Below are positions 6,440 through 16,138 of a DNA stretch of 64,000 nucleotides, one piece after another (the stretch's first letter is position 1; the number at the start of each line of letters is the position of its first letter). Origin of the DNA: Exilibacterium tricleocarpae (lineage in GTDB: Bacteria; Pseudomonadota; Gammaproteobacteria; Pseudomonadales; Cellvibrionaceae); contig NZ_ML660105.1 of assembly GCF_007004655.1 (NCBI RefSeq), forward strand, positions 1 through 64,000, written 5' to 3'. The position numbers were made by a program, and so were the translations under genes. The notes under the pieces were generated by a model. That model was not told the origin of the DNA and ran no database searches. It worked only from the letters and a program-made list of their open reading frames with translations.

Positions 6440-7282
6440 ATGAATGTAAGAACAGCCACGGAAGCGGAGTTAGACCTGCTGGCGAGCATTTGGTATGACG
6501 GCTGGCAAGATGCTCATGCTCGGATTTTGCCTGCAGAACTCGCCCGGCATCGGACGCTCGAAAGCTTTAGGCACAGACTTCAATCAAACCTTCAGAACGT
6601 GCGAGTTGCGGGCTCGCCTGATGAGCCGCTTGGACTCTGCATCACCAGCGATGATGAACTCTATCAACTGTATGTTTCGGCAAGTGCGAGAGGTTCGGGT
6701 CTCGCAGCAGCTCTACTCACTGATGCGGAGGAGCGCCTCAGCTCTCTTGGCGTCCAAACTGCTTGGCTCGCGTGTGCGATTGGAAATACGCGGGCCGCAA
6801 AATTCTACGAGAAGCACGGCTGGAACCGCGTCGGAAACATGACCAGTCAGTTGCCAACTCCGGATGGAGTGTTTCCCCTCGAAGTATGGCGTTATGAAAA
6901 GGGCTTGAATGAGGCACGACGTCCTTCAGTAGGCGTGGCTCACGTCGTCTTGGAAACAAACTCCATGGAGAGGTCTTCCCAGTTCATGCGCACTATCGGT
7001 ATGCGTCCTATCTTTGATGGGCCTGAGGTGTCGGTCTACGAGATGCGGGGCGGCACACACCTCATCCTGATGCGAAAAGACACAGTCGTAACGGGAGATG
7101 CTCCCTTCGACCTGATGGTTGATGATCTTCATGCGACTCACGAAAGATTCAAATCTGTAGGGCTTGCTCCTTCACCCATCGAGGCCCGTCCGGCCATAGA
7201 TCATGAGATCTTTACTGTCCGCGAACCGACCGGGCATGTCATCACATTCTTCTCTAGCCACGCTTCTGGCAAACCCACATGA
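6440..7282 (+). CDS. GNAT acetyltransferase - VOC domain fusion
   Basis: 280 residues with two domains. Residues 1-155 are a GNAT N-acetyltransferase: the acetyl-CoA loop reads VSASARGSGLAAALL, followed by ACAIGNTRAAKFYEKHGW. Residues about 165-275 are a vicinal-oxygen-chelate (glyoxalase/bleomycin-resistance) domain: AHVVLETNSMERSSQFMRTI ... LMVDDL ... REPTGHVITFFS. Both families often modify or sequester small toxic molecules, so a protective or resistance role is plausible, but no substrate can be named. Base composition is more GC-rich than the other cassettes, suggesting a different donor. Likely ribosome site GGAGAAGC 5 bases upstream. Confidence 0.85.
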   Translation: MNVRTATEAELDLLASIWYDGWQDAHARILPAELARHRTLESFRHRLQSNLQNVRVAGSPDEPLGLCITSDDELYQLYVSASARGSGLAAALLTDAEERLSSLGVQTAWLACAIGNTRAAKFYEKHGWNRVGNMTSQLPTPDGVFPLEVWRYEKGLNEARRPSVGVAHVVLETNSMERSSQFMRTIGMRPIFDGPEVSVYEMRGGTHLILMRKDTVVTGDAPFDLMVDDLHATHERFKSVGLAPSPIEARPAIDHEIFTVREPTGHVITFFSSHASGKPT

Positions 7283-7304
7283 ACGTTGTGCCTGTCGGCG
7301 CCGG

Positions 7305-7337
7305 GCCTAACAATTCATTCAAGCCGACGCGTTATAC
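7305..7337 (+). repeat. attC site 13 (very short or truncated), right end of the array
   Basis: GCCTAACAATTCATTCAAG followed by CCGACGC and GTTATAC. The first half matches the classic short attC found after resistance cassettes, but the second arm (the GGCTTAACTC type half) is missing. It is the last site before the core genome. Confidence 0.6.
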
Positions 7338-7485
7338 TCTAAAAAGCGCCAACGCCATAGGGAAAATCCGGGTTTTTGTGAATTTTTAGGATTATTGCTT
7401 AAACCAGTGTCAACATAAAAGAAAGTGGTATTGAAGAACGAGATATTGTAATTCCTGTCGGCGGCAAACCAGAAGAAAATATTAT

Positions 7486-8958
7486 TTAGTCGACCTGAAT
7501 ACCCAACTCCTCCCAAAGCTCATCAACCCGGGCTTTCACCGCACTGTCCATCTCGATAGGTGTCCCCCATTCCCGCTGCGTTTCCCCCGGCCATTTGTTG
7601 GTGGCATCCAACCCCATCTTCGAACCCAGGCCGGAGATCGGCGAGGCAAAATCGAGGTAGTCGATCGGTGTACTCTCCACCATCACGGTATCCCGGGCCG
7701 GGTCCATACGGGTCGTCATGGCCCAGATAACATCACGCCAGTCGCGGGCGTTGATATCGTCGTCGGTAACGATAACGAACTTGGTATACATAAACTGGCG
7801 CAGGAAAGACCAGACCCCCATCATCACGCGTTTGGCGTGACCCGGGTACTGTTTCTTCATGGTGACCACCGCCAGTCGATAGGAGCAACCCTCGGGGGGT
7901 AGGTAAAAGTCGACAATCTCAGGAAACTGCTTTTGCAGAATCGGCACGAAAACTTCATTCAGGGCCACACCGAGCACAGCCGGCTCGTCGGGCGGGCGAC
8001 CGGTATAGGTGCTGTGGTAGATGGGTTGCCGGCGGTGAGTGATCTTTTCCACGGTAAAAACCGGGAAGTGATCGACCTCATTATAGTAGCCGGTATGATC
8101 GCCGAAGGGGCCCTCTGCAGCCTTGTCGTCGGGCGCGATATGACCTTCCAACACAAATTCCGCGCTGGCGGGCACCTGCAGGTTATTGCTCAGGCAGTTT
8201 GCCACTTCGGTTTTTCCACCGCGCAATAGTCCGGCAAAACCGTACTCTGAGAGGGTATCGGGCACCGGCGTGACGGCGCCGAGAATGGTCGCCGGGTCGG
8301 CGCCCAATGCCACCGACACCGGAAAGGGTTCGCCGGGGTGAGCCTCTTGCCACTCGCGAAAGTCCAGAGCGCCGCCGCGGTGGCTGAGCCAGCGCATGAT
8401 CAAGCGGTTCCTGCCGATCAGTTGCATGCGATAGATGCCCAGGTTTTGCCGCTCTTTCTGGGGGCCGCGAGTGACCACTAATGGCCAGGTAATCAGCGGT
8501 CCGGCATCGCCGGGCCAACAGGTCTGGATCGGCAGTCGGTGCAGATCGACCTCGTCGCCACTCAGTACCACTTGCTGGCAGTCGGGTTTGCCAATCAGCT
8601 TTGGTCCCATGTTCAATACTTGTTTGAACAGAGGTAATTTGCTCCAGGCATCTTTGAACCCCTTGGGTGGCTCCGGCTCTTTCAGCATCGCCAGCAGTTT
8701 GCCCACTTCGCGCAGGGCGGCCACCGAGGTTTCGCCCATACCGAGAGCAACCCGCTCCGGCGTGCCGAATAGGTTGCACAGCACCGGGATATCCGAGCCG
8801 ACGGGATTTTCAAACAACAGCGCGGGGCCGGCGGCACGCAGGGTGCGGTCGCAGATTTCTGTCATTTCGAGCTTTGGGTCAACGGCGGTGGCGATACGTT
8901 TGAGCTCGCCGCGCTGTTCCAGTAGCGCGATAAAGTCGCGCAGATCCTTATATTTCAT
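7486..8958 (-). CDS. ubiD: UbiD 4-hydroxy-3-polyprenylbenzoate decarboxylase
   Basis: 490 residues, full length for UbiD. It removes the carboxyl group from 3-polyprenyl-4-hydroxybenzoate in ubiquinone synthesis, using the prenylated flavin made by UbiX. The N terminus [19 protein letters not shown] and the central blocks ([50 protein letters not shown]) are typical. The stretch EGPFGDHTG and the nearby Glu residues form the prFMN site. It lies 32 bases downstream of rho on the same strand, as in Pseudomonas, and probably shares its transcript. The integron array begins about 150 bases beyond its 3' end. Confidence 0.97.
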   Translation of the reverse strand: MKYKDLRDFIALLEQRGELKRIATAVDPKLEMTEICDRTLRAAGPALLFENPVGSDIPVLCNLFGTPERVALGMGETSVAALREVGKLLAMLKEPEPPKGFKDAWSKLPLFKQVLNMGPKLIGKPDCQQVVLSGDEVDLHRLPIQTCWPGDAGPLITWPLVVTRGPQKERQNLGIYRMQLIGRNRLIMRWLSHRGGALDFREWQEAHPGEPFPVSVALGADPATILGAVTPVPDTLSEYGFAGLLRGGKTEVANCLSNNLQVPASAEFVLEGHIAPDDKAAEGPFGDHTGYYNEVDHFPVFTVEKITHRRQPIYHSTYTGRPPDEPAVLGVALNEVFVPILQKQFPEIVDFYLPPEGCSYRLAVVTMKKQYPGHAKRVMMGVWSFLRQFMYTKFVIVTDDDINARDWRDVIWAMTTRMDPARDTVMVESTPIDYLDFASPISGLGSKMGLDATNKWPGETQREWGTPIEMDSAVKARVDELWEELGIQVD

Positions 8959-8990
8959 CTACTGGCTCAGCATACCCCGGGGTTGGCGGA

Positions 8991-10250
8991 TCATTTGCGT
9001 TTCATGGACAGGAAAAAATCGTCGTTGGTTTTAAAATCTTTTAGCTTGTCTACCAGAAATTCCGTGGCGGCAACGTCTTCCATATCGTGGAGCAGTTTAC
9101 GCAGTATCCACACCCGTTGCATTTCATCCTCTTTCATCAACAGGTCTTCCCGGCGGGTGCCGGAGCGGCGAATATTGATGGCGGGGTAGACCCGCTTCTC
9201 GGCAATTTTGCGGTCCAGGTGGAGTTCGAGGTTGCCCGTGCCTTTAAACTCCTCGTAAATCACTTCATCCATTTTTGAACCGGTATCGATCAGTGCTGTG
9301 GCAACAATAGAGAGACTGCCGCCCTCCTCGATATTGCGCGCCGCACCGAAAAAGCGCTTGGGCCGCTCCAGCGCGTGGGCATCCACACCACCGGTCAATA
9401 CCTTGCCGGAAGAGGGCACAATTGTGTTGTAGGCGCGGGCAAGTCGGGTGATGGAGTCGAGTAGAATCACCACGTCTTTTTTGTGTTCCACCAGACGCTT
9501 GGCTTTTTCGATGACCATCTCCGCCACCTGCACGTGACGCGACGGCGGCTCGTCGAAGGTGGAGGCAACCACCTCACCCCTTACCGAACGCTGCATTTCC
9601 GTCACCTCTTCCGGGCGCTCATCGATCAGCAGGACGATCATATGGCATTCCGGATTGTTGCGGATAATCGACTGGGCGATATTCTGCATCATAATGGTCT
9701 TGCCGGCTTTCGGCGGCGCCACAATCAAGCCCCTTTGGCCCTTACCGATTGGCGAAACCAGGTCGATGATGCGACCGGTAAGGTCTTCGGTGGAGCCGTT
9801 GCCGGCCTGCAGTACCAGGCGGTCGTCCGGGAACAGGGGGGTAAGGTTCTCGAACAGGATTTTGTTGCGGGAGTTTTCGGGTTTGTCAAAGTTGATCTCA
9901 TTGACTTTCAGCAGCGCGAAATAACGCTCGCCCTCTTTCGGCGGCCGGATTTTACCGGAAATGGTGTCGCCGGTGCGCAGGTTAAAGCGCCGAATCTGAC
10001 TCGGGGACACGTAAATGTCATCGGGTCCGGCCAGATAGGAGCTGTCAGCGGAGCGCAGAAAACCAAAGCCGTCCTGAAGTATCTCCAGCACACCGTCGCC
10101 GTAAATATCCTCGCCGCTCTTGGCATGGCGTTTAAGAATGTTGAAGATGACGTCTTGCTTGCGCGAGCGGGCCAGGTTTTCCAGGCCCATGTCTTTGGCA
10201 ATTTCAATCAGTTCTTCAATGGGCTTGGTTTTCAGGTCGGTTAAATTCAT
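8991..10250 (-). CDS. rho: Transcription termination factor Rho
   Basis: 419 residues, the usual length. RNA-dependent hexameric ATPase that ends transcription. The N-terminal Rho-N domain ([20 protein letters not shown]) is followed by the cold-shock-like RNA domain ([23 protein letters not shown]). Then come Walker A (APPKAGKTI), Walker B ([17 protein letters not shown]), the Q-loop/R-loop region ([20 protein letters not shown]) and the C-terminal [16 protein letters not shown]. It starts after an unusually long non-coding leader. Confidence 0.98.
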   Translation of the reverse strand: MNLTDLKTKPIEELIEIAKDMGLENLARSRKQDVIFNILKRHAKSGEDIYGDGVLEILQDGFGFLRSADSSYLAGPDDIYVSPSQIRRFNLRTGDTISGKIRPPKEGERYFALLKVNEINFDKPENSRNKILFENLTPLFPDDRLVLQAGNGSTEDLTGRIIDLVSPIGKGQRGLIVAPPKAGKTIMMQNIAQSIIRNNPECHMIVLLIDERPEEVTEMQRSVRGEVVASTFDEPPSRHVQVAEMVIEKAKRLVEHKKDVVILLDSITRLARAYNTIVPSSGKVLTGGVDAHALERPKRFFGAARNIEEGGSLSIVATALIDTGSKMDEVIYEEFKGTGNLELHLDRKIAEKRVYPAINIRRSGTRREDLLMKEDEMQRVWILRKLLHDMEDVAATEFLVDKLKDFKTNDDFFLSMKRK

Positions 10251-11160
10251 AGGATTGCTTAGGCGTTATAAATAATTTGGGAATGGTTAGGATTAGCCGA
10301 CGGGTAGCCGGCCTATTTACACTATTTTTTTGAATTCTTTACTTAGTACTATTGTGGATTAAATCTGCGGTTTCAAGTTACGTCCATGACACTACCATCT
10401 GCCAACGGCGCCTTAACTCTCTTACAGTTGTGGCGGTTTACAGCGGTCTTGTTTCTGCAGCTAAGTTTCTTCAACTGTAAGTCGCTTCAACTAAGTTCTT
10501 TAACTTATGTTTCGTCAACTGTGCTTCTGCAGTTACCTCTGCAGCCTTTATCAAGCCCTGTTTATTGTTGCCCACTGAAGAAAGCATCTTTATCGGCGTT
10601 ATCATCTCGTGCCTTACGACCGGACAAACGCTGTGTTTGGCTATAGGCTGTTGAGGATTAATATATCAGGTAGTTTCCAAATGCAGTGTCTGTTTCCGAG
10701 TAAGCTGTATCAAGCATAGCTCTAAAATTAAAATAGTCGCTGGAATTCCATATCGCCAGTTAATCACGGCCGTTTAACTGCCCAACGGTCGTCAACGACT
10801 TTAGGCTATTACTATGTTCGGGCTATTACTATGACTGGTTAGTATATTAGTAGCACCGGGTAAAATAGCGTTCCATCCAACGGATAGCTCTGCCTAAGTT
10901 ATTAAGGCTACTTAACAGGATTTTGGCTCTGAGGGGTGGCCGAGCTAACTGTGTTAACTGCTCACGGTGTTAACTACTAACTGTATTAACGGCTGTATGT
11001 TAACCACTACCCCTAGCTAGCCTGTATGCGTAGCTGTGATTGGGCTCAGGAGAAGGCAGGACAAATTGCGATTTCCGACAGTATAGCGGCAAATAACGGG
11101 TAGTGCAAAGGCCACCCAGAATTCTTTGTATCCGTCCCGGGTGGTCCGATAACGGTTCCA
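10251..11160 (-). promoter_or_regulatory. Long repeat-rich leader between trxA and rho
   Basis: About 910 bases with no convincing gene. It lies upstream of rho and so probably holds the rho promoter and an extended 5' leader; rho is autoregulated through its leader in other proteobacteria. It is full of short degenerate direct repeats: CTTCAACT/TTAACT words around 10460-10530, an exact 13-base direct repeat GGCTATTACTATG at 10804 and 10821, and five TAAC-based words (GTGTTAACT type) between 10945 and 11010. Near the trxA end, GGCCACCC (11110) and GGGTGG (about 11140) could pair as a weak terminator. No -10/-35 pair stands out enough to call. Confidence 0.5.
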
Positions 11161-11487
11161 TCAGAGGCTGTTGTCAATAAATTCGACTAGCTGTGCCTTC
11201 GACAGGGCGCCGACTTTCATGGCTTCCATGGAGCCGCCCTTGAACAGCATCAGGGTGGGAATACCGCGAATATTGAACTTGGCCGGGGTTTGCTTATTGC
11301 TGTCGACGTCCATTTTGCAGATTTTCATCCTGCCGGCATACTCACCGGACAGATCGTCTAAAACCGGGGCAATCATTTTGCATGGTCCGCACCACTCGGC
11401 CCAGAAATCGACCAATACAGGTACCTCCGCTTTGAGTACGTCGTCTTCAAAGCTGGTATCGGATACGTGCACAATTGCATCACTCAT
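11161..11487 (-). CDS. trxA: Thioredoxin 1
   Basis: 108 residues. General disulfide reductant of the cytoplasm. It has the active site [13 protein letters not shown], the structural cis-Pro loop RGIPTLMLF and the end [14 protein letters not shown]. The trxA-rho order on one strand is conserved in pseudomonads and enterics. It lies between ppk1 (134 bases upstream) and the long rho leader, so it probably has its own promoter in the gap at 11488-11620. Confidence 0.98.
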   Translation of the reverse strand: MSDAIVHVSDTSFEDDVLKAEVPVLVDFWAEWCGPCKMIAPVLDDLSGEYAGRMKICKMDVDSNKQTPAKFNIRGIPTLMLFKGGSMEAMKVGALSKAQLVEFIDNSL

Positions 11488-11620
11488 AATCTACTATCTC
11501 CGCTAATCGGTGGGTGAGCTGCCCGGGTAGGACTAAAAAGGTTGAATACTCCGCCACTGGGTGAGCGCCGGAGCACTGCGCATGATAAGGATTGGCAGGG
11601 CCCGGGACAAGTCTTATATG

Positions 11621-13792
11621 TTATAAGGATAGAGTATCGTCGCGGCTGGCCGGGGGCGTGTAGTCGCTCAGTCGCTGCAACAGCACGGACTGGGCGGGCG
11701 GGCCCTCGCCGGTGCTGCCAAGCTGGTACTCGCCGCCCGCGGTCAGCTCCCAGCGCTGGGTATCGGCCTCCAGATAGGTTTCCAGGTCTTCCATCAGGCG
11801 GTTGGCCAGGGAGGGTTTTTCGATGGGAAAACAGGTCTCCACGCGCCGGTTGAGGTTGCGCTCCATCAGATCGGCGCTGGCGCAATAGGTGGTGGGTTTG
11901 CCGTTTTGGAAGTAGTAGGTTCGCGTGTGCTCCAGGAACCGACCGATTACCGAAAAAACCCGAATATTGTCCGAAACACCGTTGATGCCCGGGCGCAGAC
12001 AGCACATACCGCGAATAATCAGATCGGTTTTCACGCCCGCCTGAGAGGCCCGGTACAGCGCCTGGATGACTTTGGGCTCCGTGAGGCTGTTGGCCTTGAT
12101 GATGATCCGCGCCGGCTTGCCGTCCTCGGCAGCTCGGGCCTCCGCCTCAATCAACTTCAGCAGTTGTCGCTTCAGGGTGAATGGGGCGTGCAGTATCTTG
12201 GTCATGCGCTCGGTCTTGCCCATTCCGGTCAGCTGGTGAAAAACCTTGTGCACATCTTTGGCCAGGCTCTGGTCGGATGACAACAGTGAGTAGTCTGTGT
12301 AGAGGCGGGCGTTGCCGGTGTGGTAGTTACCGGTGCCCAGGTGTACGTAGCGCTTTAGCTGACCCTGCTCGCGCCGCACGATCAGCACCATCTTGGCATG
12401 GGTTTTATAGCCCACCACACCGTATACCACCACCGCTCCGGCCTCCTGCAGGCGACTGGCCAGTTCGAGGTTTTCCTCCTCGTCGAAGCGGGCGCGCAGT
12501 TCCACCACTGTGGTGACTTCCTTGCCGTTGCGGGCTGCCTCGATCAAGGCGTCCACTATCTGGGAGCGGTTGCCGGTGCGGTACAAGGTCTGTTTGATGG
12601 CCACGACATTGATGTCTTTGGCCGCCTGGCGCAGTATTTCCACCACCGGGGTGAAGGACTCGAACGGGTGCAGCAGCAGGTAGTCCCGCCGTGCCAGGGC
12701 TTCGAATATGTTGTCTTTGCGACTCAGCCCTTTGGGCATACCCGGTGTAAAGGGCGGGTAGAGCAAATCCGGGCGGTTGACCTGTTCCGGCAGCCCCATT
12801 AGTCGTTTCAGGTTGACCGGACCATTCACGCGATAGAGTTCGGCCTCGGTCAACCCCACCTCCTGCAGCAGAAAGTCCGTCAGCGGGCTCGGGCAGTTAT
12901 CCGCCACCTCCAGGCGCACTGCGGTGCCAAAGCGGCGCGAGTGCAGTTCGCCCCGCAGCGCCCGAGCCAGGTCCTCCACCCCCTCGGTGTCCACATCCAG
13001 GTCGGCGTTGCGGGTGATGCGAAACTGGTAACAGCCCTTGACCGTCATGCCGGTAAAAAACTTGTCCACATGGGCGTGGATGGCTGAGGACAGGAACGCG
13101 AAGTTATCGCCGGGCTGACACAGCTCATCGGGCAGTCGGATCAGTCGCGGCAGGGAGCGGGGCGCGGGCACAATGGCCAGGCCGGTCTCCCGCCCGAACG
13201 CATCCTTGCCCTCCAGTGACACGATAAAGTTCAGGCTTTTGTTGACCAGCCGCGGGAACGGGTGAGCCGGGTCGAGGCCAATGGGACTGATTACCGGGGT
13301 CACTTCTTCATCAACGTACTTCTCTACCCACTGGGCCTGTTCTTCGGTCCACTGACGCCGGCGCAGGAAGCGGATATTTTCCTCCGCCAGCGCCGGAATC
13401 AATACCTCGTTCAGGGTGGTGTACTGTTGTTGCACCACATCGAGGCAGATGCCGGTGATTTTCTCCAGCACCTCGGTGGGCTGCATACCGTCGGGTCCGG
13501 TGGACTCGCGCTGCATCTTGATCCGCTGTTTGAGCCCGGCGACCCGAATTTCGAAGAATTCGTCGAGGTTGGAGCTGAAGATCAGCAGGAATTTCAGCCG
13601 CTCCAGCAGCGGGTGGGTCTCGTCCAGCGCCTGGGCCAGCACCCGCTGGTTGAATTGCAGGTGGCTCAGCTCGCGATTGATATAGTAGTCCGGGTTGTCC
13701 AGACTGATGCTCTGACTTGGGCTAAGGCTCTGACTTGGGCTGAGGCTCTGACTGGCGGGGCCGTGGCTGCTGAGACTGAGGTCGTTGGGCAT
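11621..13792 (-). CDS. ppk1: Polyphosphate kinase 1
   Basis: 723 residues. Makes inorganic polyphosphate from ATP by way of a phosphohistidine. All four domains are seen: the N domain ([20 protein letters not shown]), head domain, the C1 domain with [12 protein letters not shown] and the autophosphorylated His in [14 protein letters not shown], and the C2 domain with [13 protein letters not shown]. The extreme N terminus (first ~30 residues) is an added Ser/Gln/Leu/Pro stretch built from a six-residue unit SQSLSP repeated about three times. This is not part of the enzyme core. A start closer to the core is possible, but no better ATG is evident. Confidence 0.96.
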   Translation of the reverse strand: MPNDLSLSSHGPASQSLSPSQSLSPSQSISLDNPDYYINRELSHLQFNQRVLAQALDETHPLLERLKFLLIFSSNLDEFFEIRVAGLKQRIKMQRESTGPDGMQPTEVLEKITGICLDVVQQQYTTLNEVLIPALAEENIRFLRRRQWTEEQAQWVEKYVDEEVTPVISPIGLDPAHPFPRLVNKSLNFIVSLEGKDAFGRETGLAIVPAPRSLPRLIRLPDELCQPGDNFAFLSSAIHAHVDKFFTGMTVKGCYQFRITRNADLDVDTEGVEDLARALRGELHSRRFGTAVRLEVADNCPSPLTDFLLQEVGLTEAELYRVNGPVNLKRLMGLPEQVNRPDLLYPPFTPGMPKGLSRKDNIFEALARRDYLLLHPFESFTPVVEILRQAAKDINVVAIKQTLYRTGNRSQIVDALIEAARNGKEVTTVVELRARFDEEENLELASRLQEAGAVVVYGVVGYKTHAKMVLIVRREQGQLKRYVHLGTGNYHTGNARLYTDYSLLSSDQSLAKDVHKVFHQLTGMGKTERMTKILHAPFTLKRQLLKLIEAEARAAEDGKPARIIIKANSLTEPKVIQALYRASQAGVKTDLIIRGMCCLRPGINGVSDNIRVFSVIGRFLEHTRTYYFQNGKPTTYCASADLMERNLNRRVETCFPIEKPSLANRLMEDLETYLEADTQRWELTAGGEYQLGSTGEGPPAQSVLLQRLSDYTPPASRDDTLSL
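13706..13761 (-). repeat. 18-bp tandem repeat in the ppk1 5' end
   Basis: Three near-identical 18-base units (GCTCTGACTTGGGCTAAG type on the + strand), encoding SQSLSP repeats at the Ppk1 N terminus. Because 18 is a multiple of three, copy-number change keeps the frame. Confidence 0.7.
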
Positions 13793-13972
13793 GGCAGATC
13801 CGATAAAAAGCGGGTGAAGGAGTAAGCTATTACAGACTTATGACGCTACTATGACACTGAGGTTGCATGGCCGGGCAGGAACTTGTCAGACCCAATACCG
13901 TCAAACCCGGTCATTCAGAGCGTAAATAGTAGCGCAAAACCCCCTGCTAATGGTTAAGAAAAGAAGAACATT

Positions 13973-16138
13973 ATGACCTTGAAAAAACTGATTGTCCTCG
14001 GCGTTGTGGTGGCCGCCATAACCGCTTTTTTTGTCTTTAACGGCCAACAATACCTGTCGCTGGACCAATTCAGGGAATGGGTCACGGAGGAGCCGGTGCT
14101 GACGGCGGGCCTGTATTTCGCCATTTACGTGGTGGTCACCGGTCTGTCGCTGCCGGGTGCGGCGATTATGACCCTGATTGGCGGGGCGATTTTCGGCCTC
14201 TGGTGGGGGCTGCTGTTGGTTTCGTTTGCCAGCAGTGTGGGGGCTACCCTGGCGTTTGCCGTATCGCGCACTCTGTTGGGCGATTGGGTGCAGGAAAAAT
14301 TCAGCGCTCAACTGCAAACGATCAATCGGGGCGTTGAGAAAGACGGCGCCTTTTATCTGTTCAGCCTGCGGCTTATCCCCATTATCCCGTTCTTTGTTAT
14401 CAACCTGGCGTTTGGCCTGACGCCGATTCGCACTTGGACTTTTTACTGGGTAAGTCAGCTCGGTATGCTGGCCGGTACTTTCGTTTATGTGAATGCCGGT
14501 GCTGAATTGGGCGCAGTGGAGGAACTCAGCGCCAGTGGCATACTGACGCCGGGTATCATCAGCGCCTTTTTGCTGCTGGCGGCCTTTCCCTTTCTGGCCC
14601 GTGCCTTGATGGGCAGGTTGCGCAATTACCAGTTATACAAACCCTACCCCAAGCCGAAATCCTTCGACAACAATATGGTAGTCATCGGCGCCGGCAGTGC
14701 CGGTCTGGTCAGCGCCCTGATCGCCGCCACCGTCAAGGCCAAAGTTGTGCTGATTGAGCGGCACCGGATGGGTGGAGACTGCCTGAACACCGGTTGTGTG
14801 CCGAGCAAGGCCTTGATTCGCTCCGCCAAAATCAACCACTATATTGAGCGTGCGACCCAATTTGGCCTGCGTGCCGAACGCGGCACAGTGGACTTCGCCG
14901 GGGTGATGGAGCGGGTGCAGAAGGTGATCAAAAAGATCGAGCCCCACGACTCGGTCGAGCGCTACACAGAAATGGGCGTGGAGTGTGTGGCCGGTGATGC
15001 CAAGGTGCTGTCACCTTATGCGGTGCAGGTCGGGAACCGGGTTATCACCACCCGCAATATTGTGCTGGCCAGCGGTGCCCGCCCGTTTGTGCCGCCGATA
15101 CCCGGTATCGAGCAGACCGGTTACCTGACATCGGATACGTTGTGGGAATTGCGCGAGCAACCCGAGCGGTTGCTGGTTATGGGCGCCGGGCCTATCGGTT
15201 GCGAGCTGGCGCAGTCTTTCAGCCGCCTGGGCACCGGCGTTACTCTGGTGGATATGGCCCCGCGCATTATGCCGCGCGAGGACGAAGACGTGTCCGACTA
15301 TGTGGCCGCCACTTTTGAGCGTGAGGGTATCGAGGTTCTGGTAGGCCATAAAGCGGTGGGCTTTCGGCGCGAAGGCGAGCGGCAGATTGCCCGTTTCGAT
15401 CGCGACGGCGTGCCGGTGGACGTGGAGTTCGACCAGCTGCTGGTGGCCGTCGGCCGCAAAGCCAACGTGGAGAATATGGGGTTGGAAGACCTGGGTATAA
15501 CCACCACGCCGCAGGGGACTCTGGAAGTGGATGAATACCTGCGCACCCGTTACCCCAACATCTATGCCTGCGGCGATCTGACCGGGCCTTATCAATTTAC
15601 CCATATGGCCGGCCACCAGGCCTGGTACGCGGCGGTCAACGCGCTGTTTGGCCGGTTTAAAAAGTTCAAAGTCGATTACAGTGTTGTGCCCTGGGCGACA
15701 TTCACCGATCCGGAAGTGGGCCGGGTCGGTCTCAACGAAACCGACGCCCGGCAACAGGGGATCGACTACGAGGTGACGGTGTACGGCATCGATGATCTCG
15801 ATCGCGCTATTGCCGACGATGAAGATCGCGGTTTTGTGAAGGTACTGACCCGGGCTAGAAGTGATAAAATCCTCGGCGCCACCATCGTTGGGTACCACGC
15901 CGCAGAATTGATTGTGGAATTTATCACCGCGATGAAACACGGCATCGGCTTGAATAAAATCCTGGCGACTGTGCATATCTATCCGACGCTTTCCGAGGCC
16001 AACAAGTACGCGGCGGGTGTTTGGAAAAAAGCACGCAAGCCCGAAGGATTATTGGGCTGGGTGGAAAAATACCACGCCTGGCAGCGCCGCGGCGGCGCCG
16101 GCGTCAATTCGACACAGAGCGAGACCGTAAGATCATGA
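13973..16138 (+). CDS. TVP38/TMEM64 membrane domain fused to an FAD-dependent disulfide oxidoreductase
   Basis: 721 residues. Residues 1-220 are a multi-pass TVP38/SNARE-associated (DedA-like) membrane domain with its motif GGAIFGLWWG and FSLRLIPIIPFFVINLAFGL. Residues 232-715 form a mercuric-reductase/dihydrolipoamide-dehydrogenase-type enzyme: FAD-binding MVVIGAGSAGLVSAL, redox pair C270-LNTG-C275, NAD(P) site MGAGPIGCELAQ, second FAD motif YACGDLTGPYQFTHMAG and dimer interface HIYPTLSEA. This fusion is known in proteobacteria and cyanobacteria. The stop overlaps the next gene's start by 4 bases (ATGA), so the two are translationally coupled. The coupling to an ArsM-like gene suggests a role in arsenic or metalloid metabolism; the substrate is unknown. 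Confidence 0.92.
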   Translation: MTLKKLIVLGVVVAAITAFFVFNGQQYLSLDQFREWVTEEPVLTAGLYFAIYVVVTGLSLPGAAIMTLIGGAIFGLWWGLLLVSFASSVGATLAFAVSRTLLGDWVQEKFSAQLQTINRGVEKDGAFYLFSLRLIPIIPFFVINLAFGLTPIRTWTFYWVSQLGMLAGTFVYVNAGAELGAVEELSASGILTPGIISAFLLLAAFPFLARALMGRLRNYQLYKPYPKPKSFDNNMVVIGAGSAGLVSALIAATVKAKVVLIERHRMGGDCLNTGCVPSKALIRSAKINHYIERATQFGLRAERGTVDFAGVMERVQKVIKKIEPHDSVERYTEMGVECVAGDAKVLSPYAVQVGNRVITTRNIVLASGARPFVPPIPGIEQTGYLTSDTLWELREQPERLLVMGAGPIGCELAQSFSRLGTGVTLVDMAPRIMPREDEDVSDYVAATFEREGIEVLVGHKAVGFRREGERQIARFDRDGVPVDVEFDQLLVAVGRKANVENMGLEDLGITTTPQGTLEVDEYLRTRYPNIYACGDLTGPYQFTHMAGHQAWYAAVNALFGRFKKFKVDYSVVPWATFTDPEVGRVGLNETDARQQGIDYEVTVYGIDDLDRAIADDEDRGFVKVLTRARSDKILGATIVGYHAAELIVEFITAMKHGIGLNKILATVHIYPTLSEANKYAAGVWKKARKPEGLLGWVEKYHAWQRRGGAGVNSTQSETVRS

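Noticed and set aside
7338-7485. Promoter or attI-like site at the array edge
   Set aside because: AT-rich but with no integrase-type core or convincing promoter pair; cassette orientation places attI on the other side.
9483-10244. 253-codon frame antisense to rho
   Set aside because: Shadow of rho, no motif.
10386-10646. 86-codon + strand frame in the rho leader
   Set aside because: Leu/Ser-rich translation of a T/C-rich repeat strand; no ribosome site or family.
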